Shown here in pieces: positions 36,311-46,372 of a DNA stretch of 64,000 bases (position 1 is its first letter; each line of letters begins with the position of its first letter). The notes under the pieces were generated by a model, which saw nothing but the letters and a program-made list of their open reading frames with translations, searched no databases and was not told the origin of the DNA. This DNA comes from Paenibacillus sp. FSL H8-0537. Lineage in GTDB: Bacteria > Bacillota > Bacilli > Paenibacillales > Paenibacillaceae. A program made the translations under genes and the position numbers. The DNA is taken from positions 5,136,001 through 5,200,000 of the forward strand of contig NZ_CP150290.1 in assembly GCF_038051995.1 (NCBI RefSeq), in the 5' to 3' direction.

Positions 36311-38123
36311 ACGCGGTTACCGCATCATGATGCAGCTTCAACATATAAGGCTTAGGCGTTGGCTTGCTGCTGCCAGCCTCCATCGCATACAGAACGACGA
36401 GCAGCGTATGCGTATTTTTCTGAATCGAGCCGTCCGCCAAATACGCCTCCAGATCAAATGGCAGCCGTTCGATAACGGCATGCTTATGCAGCTCCTTCTC
36501 CGACATGCCAAGCGCCGCGAATGATTCAGACACCTTCTCCGGGCGTTCGACGAGACTGCGCATATGGCTTCCCCATACCGCTTTGTCCATCGTGAACTCC
36601 CACCACGTTTTGCGCGGCTTATATTTATGGTTGAGGAAATAATCGTATTTCATCAGCCCCATAATGACGTCCATATCCGGACCAGCTTCGCCAGCCGCTT
36701 GCTGCTCATGCTTGTAGCTGTTCAGGAACGACCACAGCCGGGAAAATAAATCCTCCAGCTGATGACCGATTTTCTGCCAGCCCCGCTCCTCCCAATAGTC
36801 GCCAAAGTCCTGGAAGAAATCGAACGGCGACGGGAAAACCTGCTCGACCAAATACATAAGCGTGCGGTCCATCCGGTGTGCATTCCAATATTTCTCCAGC
36901 ACGTCCTCGACTCGCTTCATGCGCACAATGTCGCCGAACGGCATCAGGTCATTGCCGAGCATTTCGTAAGGTGCACGGTCCATGTAGATGTAGCCCCATT
37001 TGTCAGCGTCGTTGCGCAGACCTGTGCCGCGCAGCATTTTCAGAAAGCCAAGCTGCATTTCTTCAGGCCCGAGCGCAAACACATCGTTGAAGGTGCCTTT
37101 GAACGTATCGTAGTTTTCGAGCGGCAATCCAGCGATTAAGTCGAGATGCTGGTCGATTTTGCCCGATTCCTTCACCTTCGTCACCGTCCGCACGAGCTTA
37201 GACCAGTTCTGTCTGCGCTGAACCGCCTCATTCGTCGGGTCGTTCGTTGACTGCACGCCAATTTCGAAGCGAAACACGCCTGGAGGCGCATGCTCAGCCA
37301 AATAGTCGAGCACCTCGGGGCGCATAATGTCTGCCGTAATTTCAAATTGGAAGACGCAGCCATTATGATTTTCGATCAAAAATTGAAAAATCTCCAGCGC
37401 ATAATCCCGCTTAATATTAAACGTGCGATCGACGAATTTAATCAGCTTCGCTCCGGCATCAATCAAATACAAAATATCCGCCTTCGTCCGCTCCTTGTCA
37501 AAATAACGAACGCCCACCTCGATGCTGGAGAGGCAGAACTGGCAGCTGAACGGGCAGCCCCGGCTCGTCTCAAAATAAACGACGCGGCTGGCTAAATGCG
37601 GCACATCCTCGGCAAATCGATGCGGCGACGGCAGCGTGGCCAGATCCAGCTTCGGACGACCCGGATTAACCAGTGCCTCAATATAGCCCTCGCGCTGCTT
37701 GCGATAAGCGAGCCCAAACACCATATGGTACTTGCCCGCGCCCTCGATCTCGGTCAGCAGATGATGGAATGTCTCCTCGCCTTCACCAACGACGATAAAA
37801 TCAACCTCGGGAATGCGCTCCATCCAATGATCGGTGTCGTAGCTTACTTCCGGTCCGCCGAGTATGATTTTCACCTGTGGGCTGACCTTGCGCAGCATGT
37901 TGATAACCGTGATTGTCTCTTCAATGTTCCAAATGTAGCAGGAGAAGCCGACTACATCAGGCTGGCGTGAGTAAATATCCGACACAATGTTCATCACGGG
38001 ATCTTTAATCGTGTATTCGGCAATATCGATATCGAATTGCTCGCCGCTGTAGGCTTTCAGGCAGCGCAGCGCAAGCGATGTGTGAATAAATTTTGCGTTT
38101 AATGTGGAAAGTACTACCTTCAT
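36309..38123 (-). CDS. B12-binding domain radical SAM protein, DUF4080 family
   Basis: A 604-residue iron-sulfur enzyme. Residues 1-140 form a cobalamin-binding-type domain (MKVVLSTLNAKFIHTSLALR, VGFSCYIWNIEETITVI, KIILGGPEVSYD). The radical SAM core has TSRGCPFSCQFCLSSIE, a CxxxCxxC site near residue 193, and FEIGVQSTNDPTNEAV. The C-terminal 200 residues are the DUF4080 part. Such enzymes usually methylate or rearrange unactivated carbons. Substrate unknown. ATG 38123 behind GAGGTAACGAG. Single gene between two terminators. Confidence 0.92.
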   Translation of the reverse strand: MKVVLSTLNAKFIHTSLALRCLKAYSGEQFDIDIAEYTIKDPVMNIVSDIYSRQPDVVGFSCYIWNIEETITVINMLRKVSPQVKIILGGPEVSYDTDHWMERIPEVDFIVVGEGEETFHHLLTEIEGAGKYHMVFGLAYRKQREGYIEALVNPGRPKLDLATLPSPHRFAEDVPHLASRVVYFETSRGCPFSCQFCLSSIEVGVRYFDKERTKADILYLIDAGAKLIKFVDRTFNIKRDYALEIFQFLIENHNGCVFQFEITADIMRPEVLDYLAEHAPPGVFRFEIGVQSTNDPTNEAVQRRQNWSKLVRTVTKVKESGKIDQHLDLIAGLPLENYDTFKGTFNDVFALGPEEMQLGFLKMLRGTGLRNDADKWGYIYMDRAPYEMLGNDLMPFGDIVRMKRVEDVLEKYWNAHRMDRTLMYLVEQVFPSPFDFFQDFGDYWEERGWQKIGHQLEDLFSRLWSFLNSYKHEQQAAGEAGPDMDVIMGLMKYDYFLNHKYKPRKTWWEFTMDKAVWGSHMRSLVERPEKVSESFAALGMSEKELHKHAVIERLPFDLEAYLADGSIQKNTHTLLVVLYAMEAGSSKPTPKPYMLKLHHDAVTA

Positions 38124-38190
38124 CTCGTTACCTCGCTCATTGTTTTGTCACTATTGTCTATCATTGTACTACAAATGAGGGCTCCCGCAC

Positions 38191-38236
38191 AAAAGAAAAG
38201 GCTGCTGGTGGTCGCTTACGCTCCCGCCAACAGCCT
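38191..38236 (-). terminator. Intrinsic terminator of the HtrA-like protease gene
   Basis: AGGCTGTTGGCGG pairs with CCACCAGCAGCCT through some wobble pairs and is followed by TTTTCTTTT on the minus strand. Confidence 0.75.
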
Positions 38237-38282
38237 GATGATTTAACCAAAAGATTAAGAAGAATGATTTAGGTAATAAGTG

Positions 38283-39824
38283 CTAGTCTTTCATGCTAAT
38301 ATAAAGCTGGTCTTTCAGCTGCATGTCGAGAACCGGGAAGCGAACCTTCCACTTATTGTCGCCAAGCGCCGTCACTTCATTTTCCGCAAAGCCACGCGGC
38401 TGGAACCCGAATGTACGGTCGAAGGAAATGATAACTTGAATCGTCTCGCCCGGAAGCATGCGGTTCAGCTCATGACCTAGGTTAATGGCCCAGCTGCGAA
38501 TATCGTTAGCGGAAGAACCGCCATAATACGTGTAAAAGCGCGGATCAATATCTGCCGTCAGCACGATCCAGCCCTGCGAATCCCGCTTCACTTCCCAATT
38601 ACTGAAGTCTGCTGTGCCATCGCCTGTCGATACGGAGCCAAATTCTTTCTTCATTAGCGCCGTGATCGTTTCCATCGAAGCGCCTTTCAGCGTATCCGGC
38701 AAAATCGCTGGCAGGAACGCCACATCCTCCTGCGGGCTTTCCGGCAGCAAGCCCATCAGCAGGCTCGCGTGGGCAACAGATACAGCAAAGTTTAGGTCGG
38801 CCTGCGAAGTGTAGCCAGCGGTTGTAATGCCGACCAGATCGCCGTATTCATCAAACAGCGCTCCTCCGGAGCTGCCGTGGTCAATTGGCGCACTTGTCTG
38901 AATATTAGTGAGGCCATCTTCGTATGAAATGTTACTTACCAGACCATCAGATACCGTGTTCTGGATACCAAGCGGACTGCCGATGGCTACGACTTTATCG
39001 CCTTTCTCTGGAACCGTATAGCCTACGCTCACTGGCTCCAAATACAGCGACTCATCCGTCTGAATGATCGCAAGATCTGAGCTTGGTCGGCTGACAACGA
39101 CGCCTTGAACCTTGTATTCATCGCCATAGATCGACGTAATCGTTGCCGAGCTCGCATCTTCAATGACGTGATTGTTAGTCAGAATCCAACGATCGCCGAT
39201 AACGACGCCGCTGCCAAGCGCTTTATTCGTAGTAATCAAAACGACGCTTTCGTCGTATTGCTCAACGATTTCCTTAGGCGTCAGCTTTGTACGGTCATCC
39301 TCAGGCGTCTCCTCGTACTCCTCGTAAGTTTCTGCCCATTGCTGTTCTATGGAAGTAATGCGAACGGCTTGCGCCGCGTTATCCCATTTCACTTTGGCGC
39401 CAAGCGCCTCGGCCACGAAACGGGTCGGTACGAAGGTGGTGCCATTTTTCACGGCAGGGGCTGCATCAAGCTTAACGGTGTTACCGTCAACAACCGCTTC
39501 TTTCTTGCCTACGGTCAGCGATACCGTCGTTGTGTTTTTGCGTACGATAATCGTCTGCGTTTTCTCCACCCAAGTGATGGAAGCGCCCAGCGCTGTGAAA
39601 ATCTGACGCATCGGCACGAACGTCACGCCGTTTTTTACATAAGGAGCTGCTGGTAGCGAAAGCTTGCTACCGTCAATATAGACTTTAATAGCCTGCGTCG
39701 TGGACGCTGCTGTCGTAACAGCGCTTGCAGCAGAAGCCGTCGAAGTCGTTCCAGCCAGCGGCGACAGCAGCAAGCCAGTAACGAGCAACGGGGCTAGCAG
39801 TGTTTTTGCTAGTTTTGTTTTCAC
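38283..39824 (-). CDS. Exported trypsin-like (HtrA/DegP-type) protease with copper amine oxidase-like domains
   Basis: A 513-residue secreted protein. It has a signal peptide (VKTKLAKTLLAPLLVTGLLL, then an Ala-rich cleavage region). Next are two copies of the copper amine oxidase N-terminal-like domain common on Paenibacillus surface proteins: FVPMRQIFTALGASITW and FVPTRFVAEALGAKVKW. The chymotrypsin-fold protease follows with the triad His in ILTNNHVIED, Asp in SSDLAIIQTD and Ser in DHGSSGGALFD. No PDZ domain is visible; the last 130 residues are unassigned. The start is GTG at 39824 with GGAGG nine bases upstream. An ATG at 39947 would place the signal peptide internally. A 0A-like word (TTTGTCGAT) lies at about 39845-39853 in the leader. 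Confidence 0.9.
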   Translation of the reverse strand: MKTKLAKTLLAPLLVTGLLLSPLAGTTSTASAASAVTTAASTTQAIKVYIDGSKLSLPAAPYVKNGVTFVPMRQIFTALGASITWVEKTQTIIVRKNTTTVSLTVGKKEAVVDGNTVKLDAAPAVKNGTTFVPTRFVAEALGAKVKWDNAAQAVRITSIEQQWAETYEEYEETPEDDRTKLTPKEIVEQYDESVVLITTNKALGSGVVIGDRWILTNNHVIEDASSATITSIYGDEYKVQGVVVSRPSSDLAIIQTDESLYLEPVSVGYTVPEKGDKVVAIGSPLGIQNTVSDGLVSNISYEDGLTNIQTSAPIDHGSSGGALFDEYGDLVGITTAGYTSQADLNFAVSVAHASLLMGLLPESPQEDVAFLPAILPDTLKGASMETITALMKKEFGSVSTGDGTADFSNWEVKRDSQGWIVLTADIDPRFYTYYGGSSANDIRSWAINLGHELNRMLPGETIQVIISFDRTFGFQPRGFAENEVTALGDNKWKVRFPVLDMQLKDQLYISMKD

Positions 39825-39959
39825 GTATGTATTTCCTCCAAATTTTTGTCGATTACCTGGGGCGTTTTTAATGATAGATTGAGTCCCGTCCGCAAATGAT
39901 AGAGACACCAAAAGAAAGGCGGAACCTAGCCAAACAGATACTCTCATGGTACCATTTTC

Positions 39960-40535
39960 TGTTGTTGGTTGTCTATTGGAATGGGGATTGGAAGATTAGG
40001 CGTTATGAATGATTTCAAAGGTGAAAATTAAGCATATTAATTTATATATATTCATCCAAAAAACTAGATCATCGCAAAATTTAAGTGGAATTATATTTAA
40101 ATTAATATTTGATTTTGCATCAATAAATTCATAAAATAATAATTACAGCATGTTCCATTTAAGAATAATTCATAAATATCTCAATTACTTTTTTTGAAAA
40201 AATAGATAACCAAAATTAACACATGCTTCTCTTTAATACACTCTTATAACTTTTAAAGGATTTAACATGAAAGAATGAGGTACATGCTAAAATCAATATA
40301 TAACTAAGAGAAACTTGCTATGAAGGTGCTACGTAGTAACTTTTTTAATATATCAAAACAATAAGGAACCGCCGTTGATATTCTATATCTATTAGAGATC
40401 ACTCTGTCGGTTGTGGTAATTTTCCCACTATTATATTACATTGGAAATAAAATAAGCTGACGCAAGTGAAAATCGACGTCAGCTTACTATGCATACTGTC
40501 TTGACCTTTTGACAATATTTTCTTAAAATTAGTTA
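39960..40535. other. AT-rich junction without genes
   Basis: The 710-bp gap 39825-40535 contains the protease leader at its left and a terminator at its right (40443-40486). Between them is very AT-rich DNA with no credible gene on either strand. Base composition shifts here and stays AT-rich to the right edge, so this is the likely boundary between core genome and the RHS island. Confidence 0.6.
40443..40486 (-). terminator. Terminator of the RHS-immunity transcript
   Basis: TAAGCTGACG/CGTCAGCTTA perfect 10-bp stem (40453-40486), then TTTTATTTCC on the minus strand, 49 bases past the small membrane gene. Confidence 0.8.
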
Positions 40536-40775
40536 TTAAATCCAGAGTCCCCCTTTTGTTAAAAACATAATTAAAAAAAATATTAAACTAACAACTAAAA
40601 TTATCATAATAAGAAATATCTCTTTCATTTTTTTAAATCTAGTAATAATGAATACAACAAAAAGATATGACATAAAAATAAATCCATACTTCTTTTCAGT
40701 TGATGAAGAAAAAACAATCAATATAAAAACGGATAAAAACAATGCATAAAAAAAATAATTGTATATTTTTTTCAT
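40536..40775 (-). CDS. Small three-helix membrane protein, probable immunity protein
   Basis: A 79-residue protein made almost entirely of hydrophobic helices (about 6-25, 31-46, 52-73) separated by short Lys-rich turns. Its ATG overlaps the stop of the RHS gene by one base (TAATG), so the two are translated together. A tiny gene glued to the 3' end of an RHS toxin gene is normally its immunity gene. A purely membranous immunity protein would fit a toxin that acts at or enters through the membrane. I recognise no family; the role is inferred from position. Confidence 0.7.
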   Translation of the reverse strand: MKKIYNYFFYALFLSVFILIVFSSSTEKKYGFIFMSYLFVVFIITRFKKMKEIFLIMIILVVSLIFFLIMFLTKGGLWI

Positions 40776-43700
40776 TAATTATATATTCTCCAATATCTAG
40801 CATTAACTATAAAAGCTCCATCTGTGTCAATTATCATATTTTCCACTACTCCCGTTTTTATATTTGTGCGGTAGATCATTGTTTTTGTAGCATTAGCCTG
40901 AGGTATAGGCGCAAAAAACTCCAATAAACCAGTAGCCACTGTACCTGTACCTGCCATAGTCACGATTGTTTTTCCAAAAGTAGCTACTCCCCCTCCTACG
41001 TAACCAATAAACGCCTTTCCTGCTCTAGCATGATATTCTTCAGTCTTTGAATAAGTATGAGATTGTTCCCAGTAATTATAATTCCTATCAGCTTCATAAT
41101 ACACAACTCCATTATTATCAACTAATATAATTGTTGCTTTTGTAGAATCTTGATTAGTAACAGTATATTGGAGTAGTGCTTTATCATCTCTTTTAATTAA
41201 CCCGGTCCTTAGTTCAAGTGCGTCAGCAGTAAGATTCATAAACTCTTTTCGAAGACGCTCAGCTTCTTTTGAAGCAGCTTGCATACCTAATTTATCACCT
41301 TTTTCATTCGCTACTGCCCAATTAATCTTTTCTTGGTTAATCAGTACATTGTACTCAAACACTATTGGATCTAATGCTACATTACCACTAGGATCAGTAT
41401 ATCTCAATGGGTTGTTATAAACATAAGTAAAGAAATTCAAACTTTGCGGATTTGCAACTTCTCCCTCATACGTATCCTCATTAATAAACCGTCCTATACT
41501 CGGATCATAATATCTTGCCCGAAGATAGTACAATCCACTTTCCTCATCATATACTTCGCCCGTATACTTAAACGGATTAGACATACCTTCCGTCTGCGAA
41601 AGTAGATTTCCCCATATATCATAATCGTAAGAATTAATTGCAATGCCACTATCATTCGTAATCCTCACTACGTCCCCATGACCATTATAAGAATAGTATC
41701 CTTCTTTTCCTGTTACATAGTCATGTCGATACAGCAATTCGTTGCCCCAAACATTTCGAGCCTTTGTATTTCCATTCTCATCGAGCTCTTCAATGATATG
41801 ACCATTTAGATACACGTATCGAGTTGTTTTTCCATCTACTATCTTCGTTGCACGAAGACCATCACCGTAATACGAATAGGTAGCTTGTGTACCATTTGAA
41901 GAGGAGTACGTTTTAAGCATATTCAAGGCATTATAACTATACGTCGTTGTTTCCTCAGTTAAATCAGGTGAACTTCCACTCACCGTCAAACGATTGCCAC
42001 GATCATCATACGTATAAGTCCGTTGACCTTCTGCTGTATTTTCCTCTTTAATTCGATTCAATGCATCATAACTAAAAGCCTGAATTGAGCCATTTCGATT
42101 TATACTGGTAATATTCCCAAAGCCATCGTAACCAAAAGTTTCATTCCAGTTGGATACGTTCCCTTGCAAGGTTTGATTGTATGATTTCAATTCTCCAAAA
42201 CTATTTGTTTTTCTTTGCTGCGTTACACCATTCGGATACGTCAAGGTATTCGTATGCTCATTTTGACCTACCATATAGTTATATCCTACGGTGCCCATAT
42301 CCGGTGTCGTTACGGTCAATAAACGATCTAAGACATCATAAGTATATGAAACTTTTTGATTATCTGGATATTTCACTGCAGTCATGCGGTCAAATCCATC
42401 ATATTCCAGTTCATATTGTCGACCTGCCACCGTTTGACTGCTCAGACGCTTCCACTGGTCGTATTGATAACCTAACGTTTCTCCCTCTTTCGTCGTTGTA
42501 GCTGTTGGAAGACGTGTAGCCGAATCATAGCTATACTGCTCCCAGTAGGTTTCTATTCCTGCCGTATCTTTTACTGATAGTCGACTTACTTCATCATATG
42601 GCGTGTACGAATATTGATGCTTTTGCATCATTTCGTCAGTACGTGTATCCAACAGTCCCGTATTCGTATACTGAAAGCTTTCTTTTTTCCCTTCTGCATT
42701 CATCTTCGTCAATTGCCAACCGACTTCGTTATATTCGCTTTGCTTTTGCAGCTTATCATTGGTATACGTAGCAATCAATTGACCTAGGCGATTATACACA
42801 TAACGATTGACCTGATTGTTGTTATCCTTTAAATAAATCAAGTTACCTGCTGTATCATAACCATACTGTGTCGTTTGCGCAACACCTTCAGCAACAACTT
42901 GCGTTTGCGATAATGCACCCAATGGGGAATACGTATTTAAAATCGTTCTCGTTTTTTCTCCACTCTTCTCTACCTGCTTTACGGTTCTACCTGTTTGATC
43001 TTGATAATTCCAAGTCTCTTTGCCATCTGGGCCAACCACTTTAGTCGTGTTTTGCAAATAAGAGGAAGATCCATCCTGCTTGGTCATCGAGTTTGAGAAA
43101 TAATAATTTGTCACTTGTCCTATAGGATCCGTTATTCTTCTCACTTGTCCTTTACTATCATATAAATATTTCACTTCTTTATTTGCAGAGTCATAAGGCA
43201 ATGTGCTTTTCAAGAGTTTTCCAGTCAAATTCGTTTTATTCACTACGAGCACACGTAACGTATTTCCAACTACTTGTTCCTGCTTTTCGACATCACCATA
43301 AGGCGTATAATACGTATTAACTTTCTCTCCGTCGGCTTTCGTCTGTACAACTAGGCGCTGCGCGTCATTATACGTATAACCCGTAGTTTTTACAGAACCA
43401 GGATTAGCAGCAGACGGGGTATAGCTTTCCGAAGCCATTCGACCGCTCGAATCATAGCTATACGTTACTGTACTACCATCAGGAAAAGTCTGTTTTTTAA
43501 GCTGATCCTTATTGTTATATTCATAAAGAACAACCAGCGGTGTAGGCGTCTTCCCCTTACCTAAAGTCACATTCGTTGTTTCTTTTATTACATGTAAATT
43601 ACTTGCATCATATTCCATGTCTACAATCGTTTCTGTCGGTTGTTGATCATACTGACTGCCTGAGCTAGTCGTACGAATACGAGTAGGTTGCTTGGAATTA

Positions 43701-46357
43701 TTATAATTCAAATAGTCCGTGACCGTTTGATCCTGACGGACAACCGCTGGCGTAGCAGGATCGCGATAGCTACCAAGCTGCGTTGTACGAAGGAGCGTAC
43801 CATCTGCGTTATACGCATAAGTTATTTCTATCTTCGTTAAGCCATCCGCAGCCGTTTGCTTCTTGGAACTAATTTGATGATAGGGTCCGCCATAAGCCGT
43901 CTCCGTCTTGTTCCCATATGGATCTTCTTGGTAAATCACATATCCAAAGGCATCATATTCCGTGCGATAAAGCGTTGCATATTTATCCAGATTGGCAGGT
44001 AAAGTGCGATCGTTACCCGACCACAAAAACTTATCTATATCTGACTTATTATCATTACCAAATACTTTGGTTAAATACGGTTTGTTTTTTCCTGGATCAT
44101 ATTGATAAGCTTGCATCTCTTGAAAAGAGACACCATATGCTGTCCCATCCTCAGTGAAATACAAAGAATTACTATATCCACCTAACCCGTTTGTCTCAGA
44201 AATTGGTACGAATAACCCTTTTCCTATTGGCCGATAAACGTAACTTCGACTTTCTCTATATTCTAATAAATCTAAAGAAATGCTCTCTTTTACTTCTGGA
44301 CGGCGGAAGTTATTACTGTTCTTCAATCGAGTGTTTTCTACAATTCCGCCTGTTTTAGGTGTTGTCCATATTTCCTGTGCTACTCCTGCATTTATAGAGA
44401 CATTTTGCGTAAGCAGCTTTTGCTCCCCAGCTTGATTTGTGTATCGATAAAGCACTTTTGTAACGGGGTGATATCCAATATATGTGAGGTTCCATGGATC
44501 CAAATACAATCGCATCGTCCCTCTTCTTTCTTCTCTTTTATAACCATTCTCCTCTATAAACCAATCCCAATTATACAGTCTATAATTAAACGTGACTTCT
44601 AACCCACTAGTATCTGTAACCTTATTTAATAACAAATAGTTAATTTCACCATGAACCTGTCTATCGCGATCCACGATTAGACTTGATTCTGCTCCATTTA
44701 AATAATCCAGAACAGGCTGACCATTTTGTAGTGAATAAGAATAATCATCTTCAAAGTTAAAATCCGCTCTGGTCGTAAGGTCCGGAGCGAGATAGGAATA
44801 AGTTTTTAACGTTTTGCTCGCTAACACGTCAACTACACTATTGAGTTTATAAAATAAAATACTTCTTGGTTTTTCATCATTTTTATATTGATCAAAACTT
44901 CCAAATACATATGTTCTAGCTTGCATAATAGGATTATCTGAACTGATATTATATTCTATTTTATGAGTCACATTCCCCTGTGAATCCGTGACCGTAAATC
45001 CTTGAATGCCAAATGGTTGAACAATATACGGCCCATCGGTCTGGATTTTCCGTCCAATCGAGTCGGTAATAATCATTCGATTAGCCGATCGCTGATAGTC
45101 ATAAGTAATTTGATCACCAAAACGATTGCTTTTTGATAATATTTGACCATCACTGTTAAACGAATATGTGATTTTATCATCCACCACTAAACTGTAACCC
45201 GTTCCGTTGTGGAAATAAGTAACATTACTATATGGATGATTATATGGCGTTTTGATATTATCTCTGAACTCATAAGACGATCCATCGTCTAGATCAAAAG
45301 TTATGGTATCCGTTGAAGAATAAGAAGCACGATTATAGTAATTATAGCTGCCACTCGTTGCCGTTGCGCCGATTGTAGCGCGAATACTTCCCTCAGTCAT
45401 TTTAGGAATGTTCAGTGACCATCCCGTCGCAATAAAGCCTAAATCGTCGCCGTAGCCATAATCATAAAAGCTTGGATAAGGAAAATTACCTAAACAATCA
45501 AGCTTTCCATCTCCAAACCAAGAATTATCTGGATGACATCCTGGAAAGCCTATGTCACCATCTAAACTTGGCTGCATAATCTTTGCACTCATTGAACTAT
45601 AACTTCTAACCAAAGTGAAATCCAAACCATTCCTACCCGGTAAATATAAATCAACATCTTTTTGATTGGCTGTTTTATAAATCGGATCTACGTTACCATC
45701 CGTGCTAGCTTTATATTGAAAATCACTATTTTTTTCAGTAAAACGATAGCTATTTCCCGTACTTGCAGTCGATACTTTTCCGCTTACCTTAGCTTGAGCA
45801 ATGCCGGTATAAGTAGACTCTGTCACACTCTCGTTCGGTTCTACCAGATTGCCCTCTAGATCAATCGTGGTCACTTCCACAGGTGTGTTTTGTAAAGCTA
45901 GTACTTCCTCACGATTGTAATCATAATCGTATTGCTGCATCGTTAAGGGAGTGAGTTCTCTTAGTAGGACACGCTGTTCCTCTGTAAGCTTTTTAATCAG
46001 CGCTGGAAACTCTTTTCCAGTCCAATCTAATACTTCAAAAAACTGCTCAGTCTCTAGCAGAGGTGTTAACTCCGAATAGAAATACACCGCGAGTTTCTTC
46101 ATTTCCAGCGTATACTGCTGGGTAATGATCTCCACTTGCTCCTCTGAAAAAATACCCCATTTTTTCTCATATACCGACTCGTCGACAGATAACTCTCCAT
46201 CCACTAACGGATTTTTTCCGGGGACGTAAACGGATCCTTCTACAGTAAGGGCTGATATATTATTTTCCAATTTAGCATATGCAACAGGGCTCCCCATTTC
46301 TGCGAAAATAGATAATAACAAGCTAATGATTAAAAAATAACTTATGACCTTCTTCAA
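40775..46357 (-). CDS. Exported RHS/YD-repeat protein with variable C-terminal (toxin-type) domain
   Basis: 1860 residues. It has a signal peptide (about 1-28) and an N-terminal region with DVDLYLPGRNGLDFTLVRSY. A long array of YD repeats (such as YDSSGRMASE, YDTAGNLIYL, YDDRGNRLTV) should fold into the hollow RHS shell. The RHS core is GLYYLRARYYDPSIGRFINE to YVYNNPLRYTDPSGN; in related proteins the shell cuts itself after this region. The last 201 residues differ from the core and are not recognised. They contain a Gly-rich hydrophobic stretch (about 121-151 of the tail) and end in GAFIVNARYWRIYN. No binding module is attached; those are on neighbouring proteins. The start is TTG at 46357 behind AGGAG. 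It follows the 1003-residue gene by 15 bases. Confidence 0.9.
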   Translation of the reverse strand: MKKVISYFLIISLLLSIFAEMGSPVAYAKLENNISALTVEGSVYVPGKNPLVDGELSVDESVYEKKWGIFSEEQVEIITQQYTLEMKKLAVYFYSELTPLLETEQFFEVLDWTGKEFPALIKKLTEEQRVLLRELTPLTMQQYDYDYNREEVLALQNTPVEVTTIDLEGNLVEPNESVTESTYTGIAQAKVSGKVSTASTGNSYRFTEKNSDFQYKASTDGNVDPIYKTANQKDVDLYLPGRNGLDFTLVRSYSSMSAKIMQPSLDGDIGFPGCHPDNSWFGDGKLDCLGNFPYPSFYDYGYGDDLGFIATGWSLNIPKMTEGSIRATIGATATSGSYNYYNRASYSSTDTITFDLDDGSSYEFRDNIKTPYNHPYSNVTYFHNGTGYSLVVDDKITYSFNSDGQILSKSNRFGDQITYDYQRSANRMIITDSIGRKIQTDGPYIVQPFGIQGFTVTDSQGNVTHKIEYNISSDNPIMQARTYVFGSFDQYKNDEKPRSILFYKLNSVVDVLASKTLKTYSYLAPDLTTRADFNFEDDYSYSLQNGQPVLDYLNGAESSLIVDRDRQVHGEINYLLLNKVTDTSGLEVTFNYRLYNWDWFIEENGYKREERRGTMRLYLDPWNLTYIGYHPVTKVLYRYTNQAGEQKLLTQNVSINAGVAQEIWTTPKTGGIVENTRLKNSNNFRRPEVKESISLDLLEYRESRSYVYRPIGKGLFVPISETNGLGGYSNSLYFTEDGTAYGVSFQEMQAYQYDPGKNKPYLTKVFGNDNKSDIDKFLWSGNDRTLPANLDKYATLYRTEYDAFGYVIYQEDPYGNKTETAYGGPYHQISSKKQTAADGLTKIEITYAYNADGTLLRTTQLGSYRDPATPAVVRQDQTVTDYLNYNNSKQPTRIRTTSSGSQYDQQPTETIVDMEYDASNLHVIKETTNVTLGKGKTPTPLVVLYEYNNKDQLKKQTFPDGSTVTYSYDSSGRMASESYTPSAANPGSVKTTGYTYNDAQRLVVQTKADGEKVNTYYTPYGDVEKQEQVVGNTLRVLVVNKTNLTGKLLKSTLPYDSANKEVKYLYDSKGQVRRITDPIGQVTNYYFSNSMTKQDGSSSYLQNTTKVVGPDGKETWNYQDQTGRTVKQVEKSGEKTRTILNTYSPLGALSQTQVVAEGVAQTTQYGYDTAGNLIYLKDNNNQVNRYVYNRLGQLIATYTNDKLQKQSEYNEVGWQLTKMNAEGKKESFQYTNTGLLDTRTDEMMQKHQYSYTPYDEVSRLSVKDTAGIETYWEQYSYDSATRLPTATTTKEGETLGYQYDQWKRLSSQTVAGRQYELEYDGFDRMTAVKYPDNQKVSYTYDVLDRLLTVTTPDMGTVGYNYMVGQNEHTNTLTYPNGVTQQRKTNSFGELKSYNQTLQGNVSNWNETFGYDGFGNITSINRNGSIQAFSYDALNRIKEENTAEGQRTYTYDDRGNRLTVSGSSPDLTEETTTYSYNALNMLKTYSSSNGTQATYSYYGDGLRATKIVDGKTTRYVYLNGHIIEELDENGNTKARNVWGNELLYRHDYVTGKEGYYSYNGHGDVVRITNDSGIAINSYDYDIWGNLLSQTEGMSNPFKYTGEVYDEESGLYYLRARYYDPSIGRFINEDTYEGEVANPQSLNFFTYVYNNPLRYTDPSGNVALDPIVFEYNVLINQEKINWAVANEKGDKLGMQAASKEAERLRKEFMNLTADALELRTGLIKRDDKALLQYTVTNQDSTKATIILVDNNGVVYYEADRNYNYWEQSHTYSKTEEYHARAGKAFIGYVGGGVATFGKTIVTMAGTGTVATGLLEFFAPIPQANATKTMIYRTNIKTGVVENMIIDTDGAFIVNARYWRIYN

Positions 46358-46372
46358 GTTGACCGATCTCCT

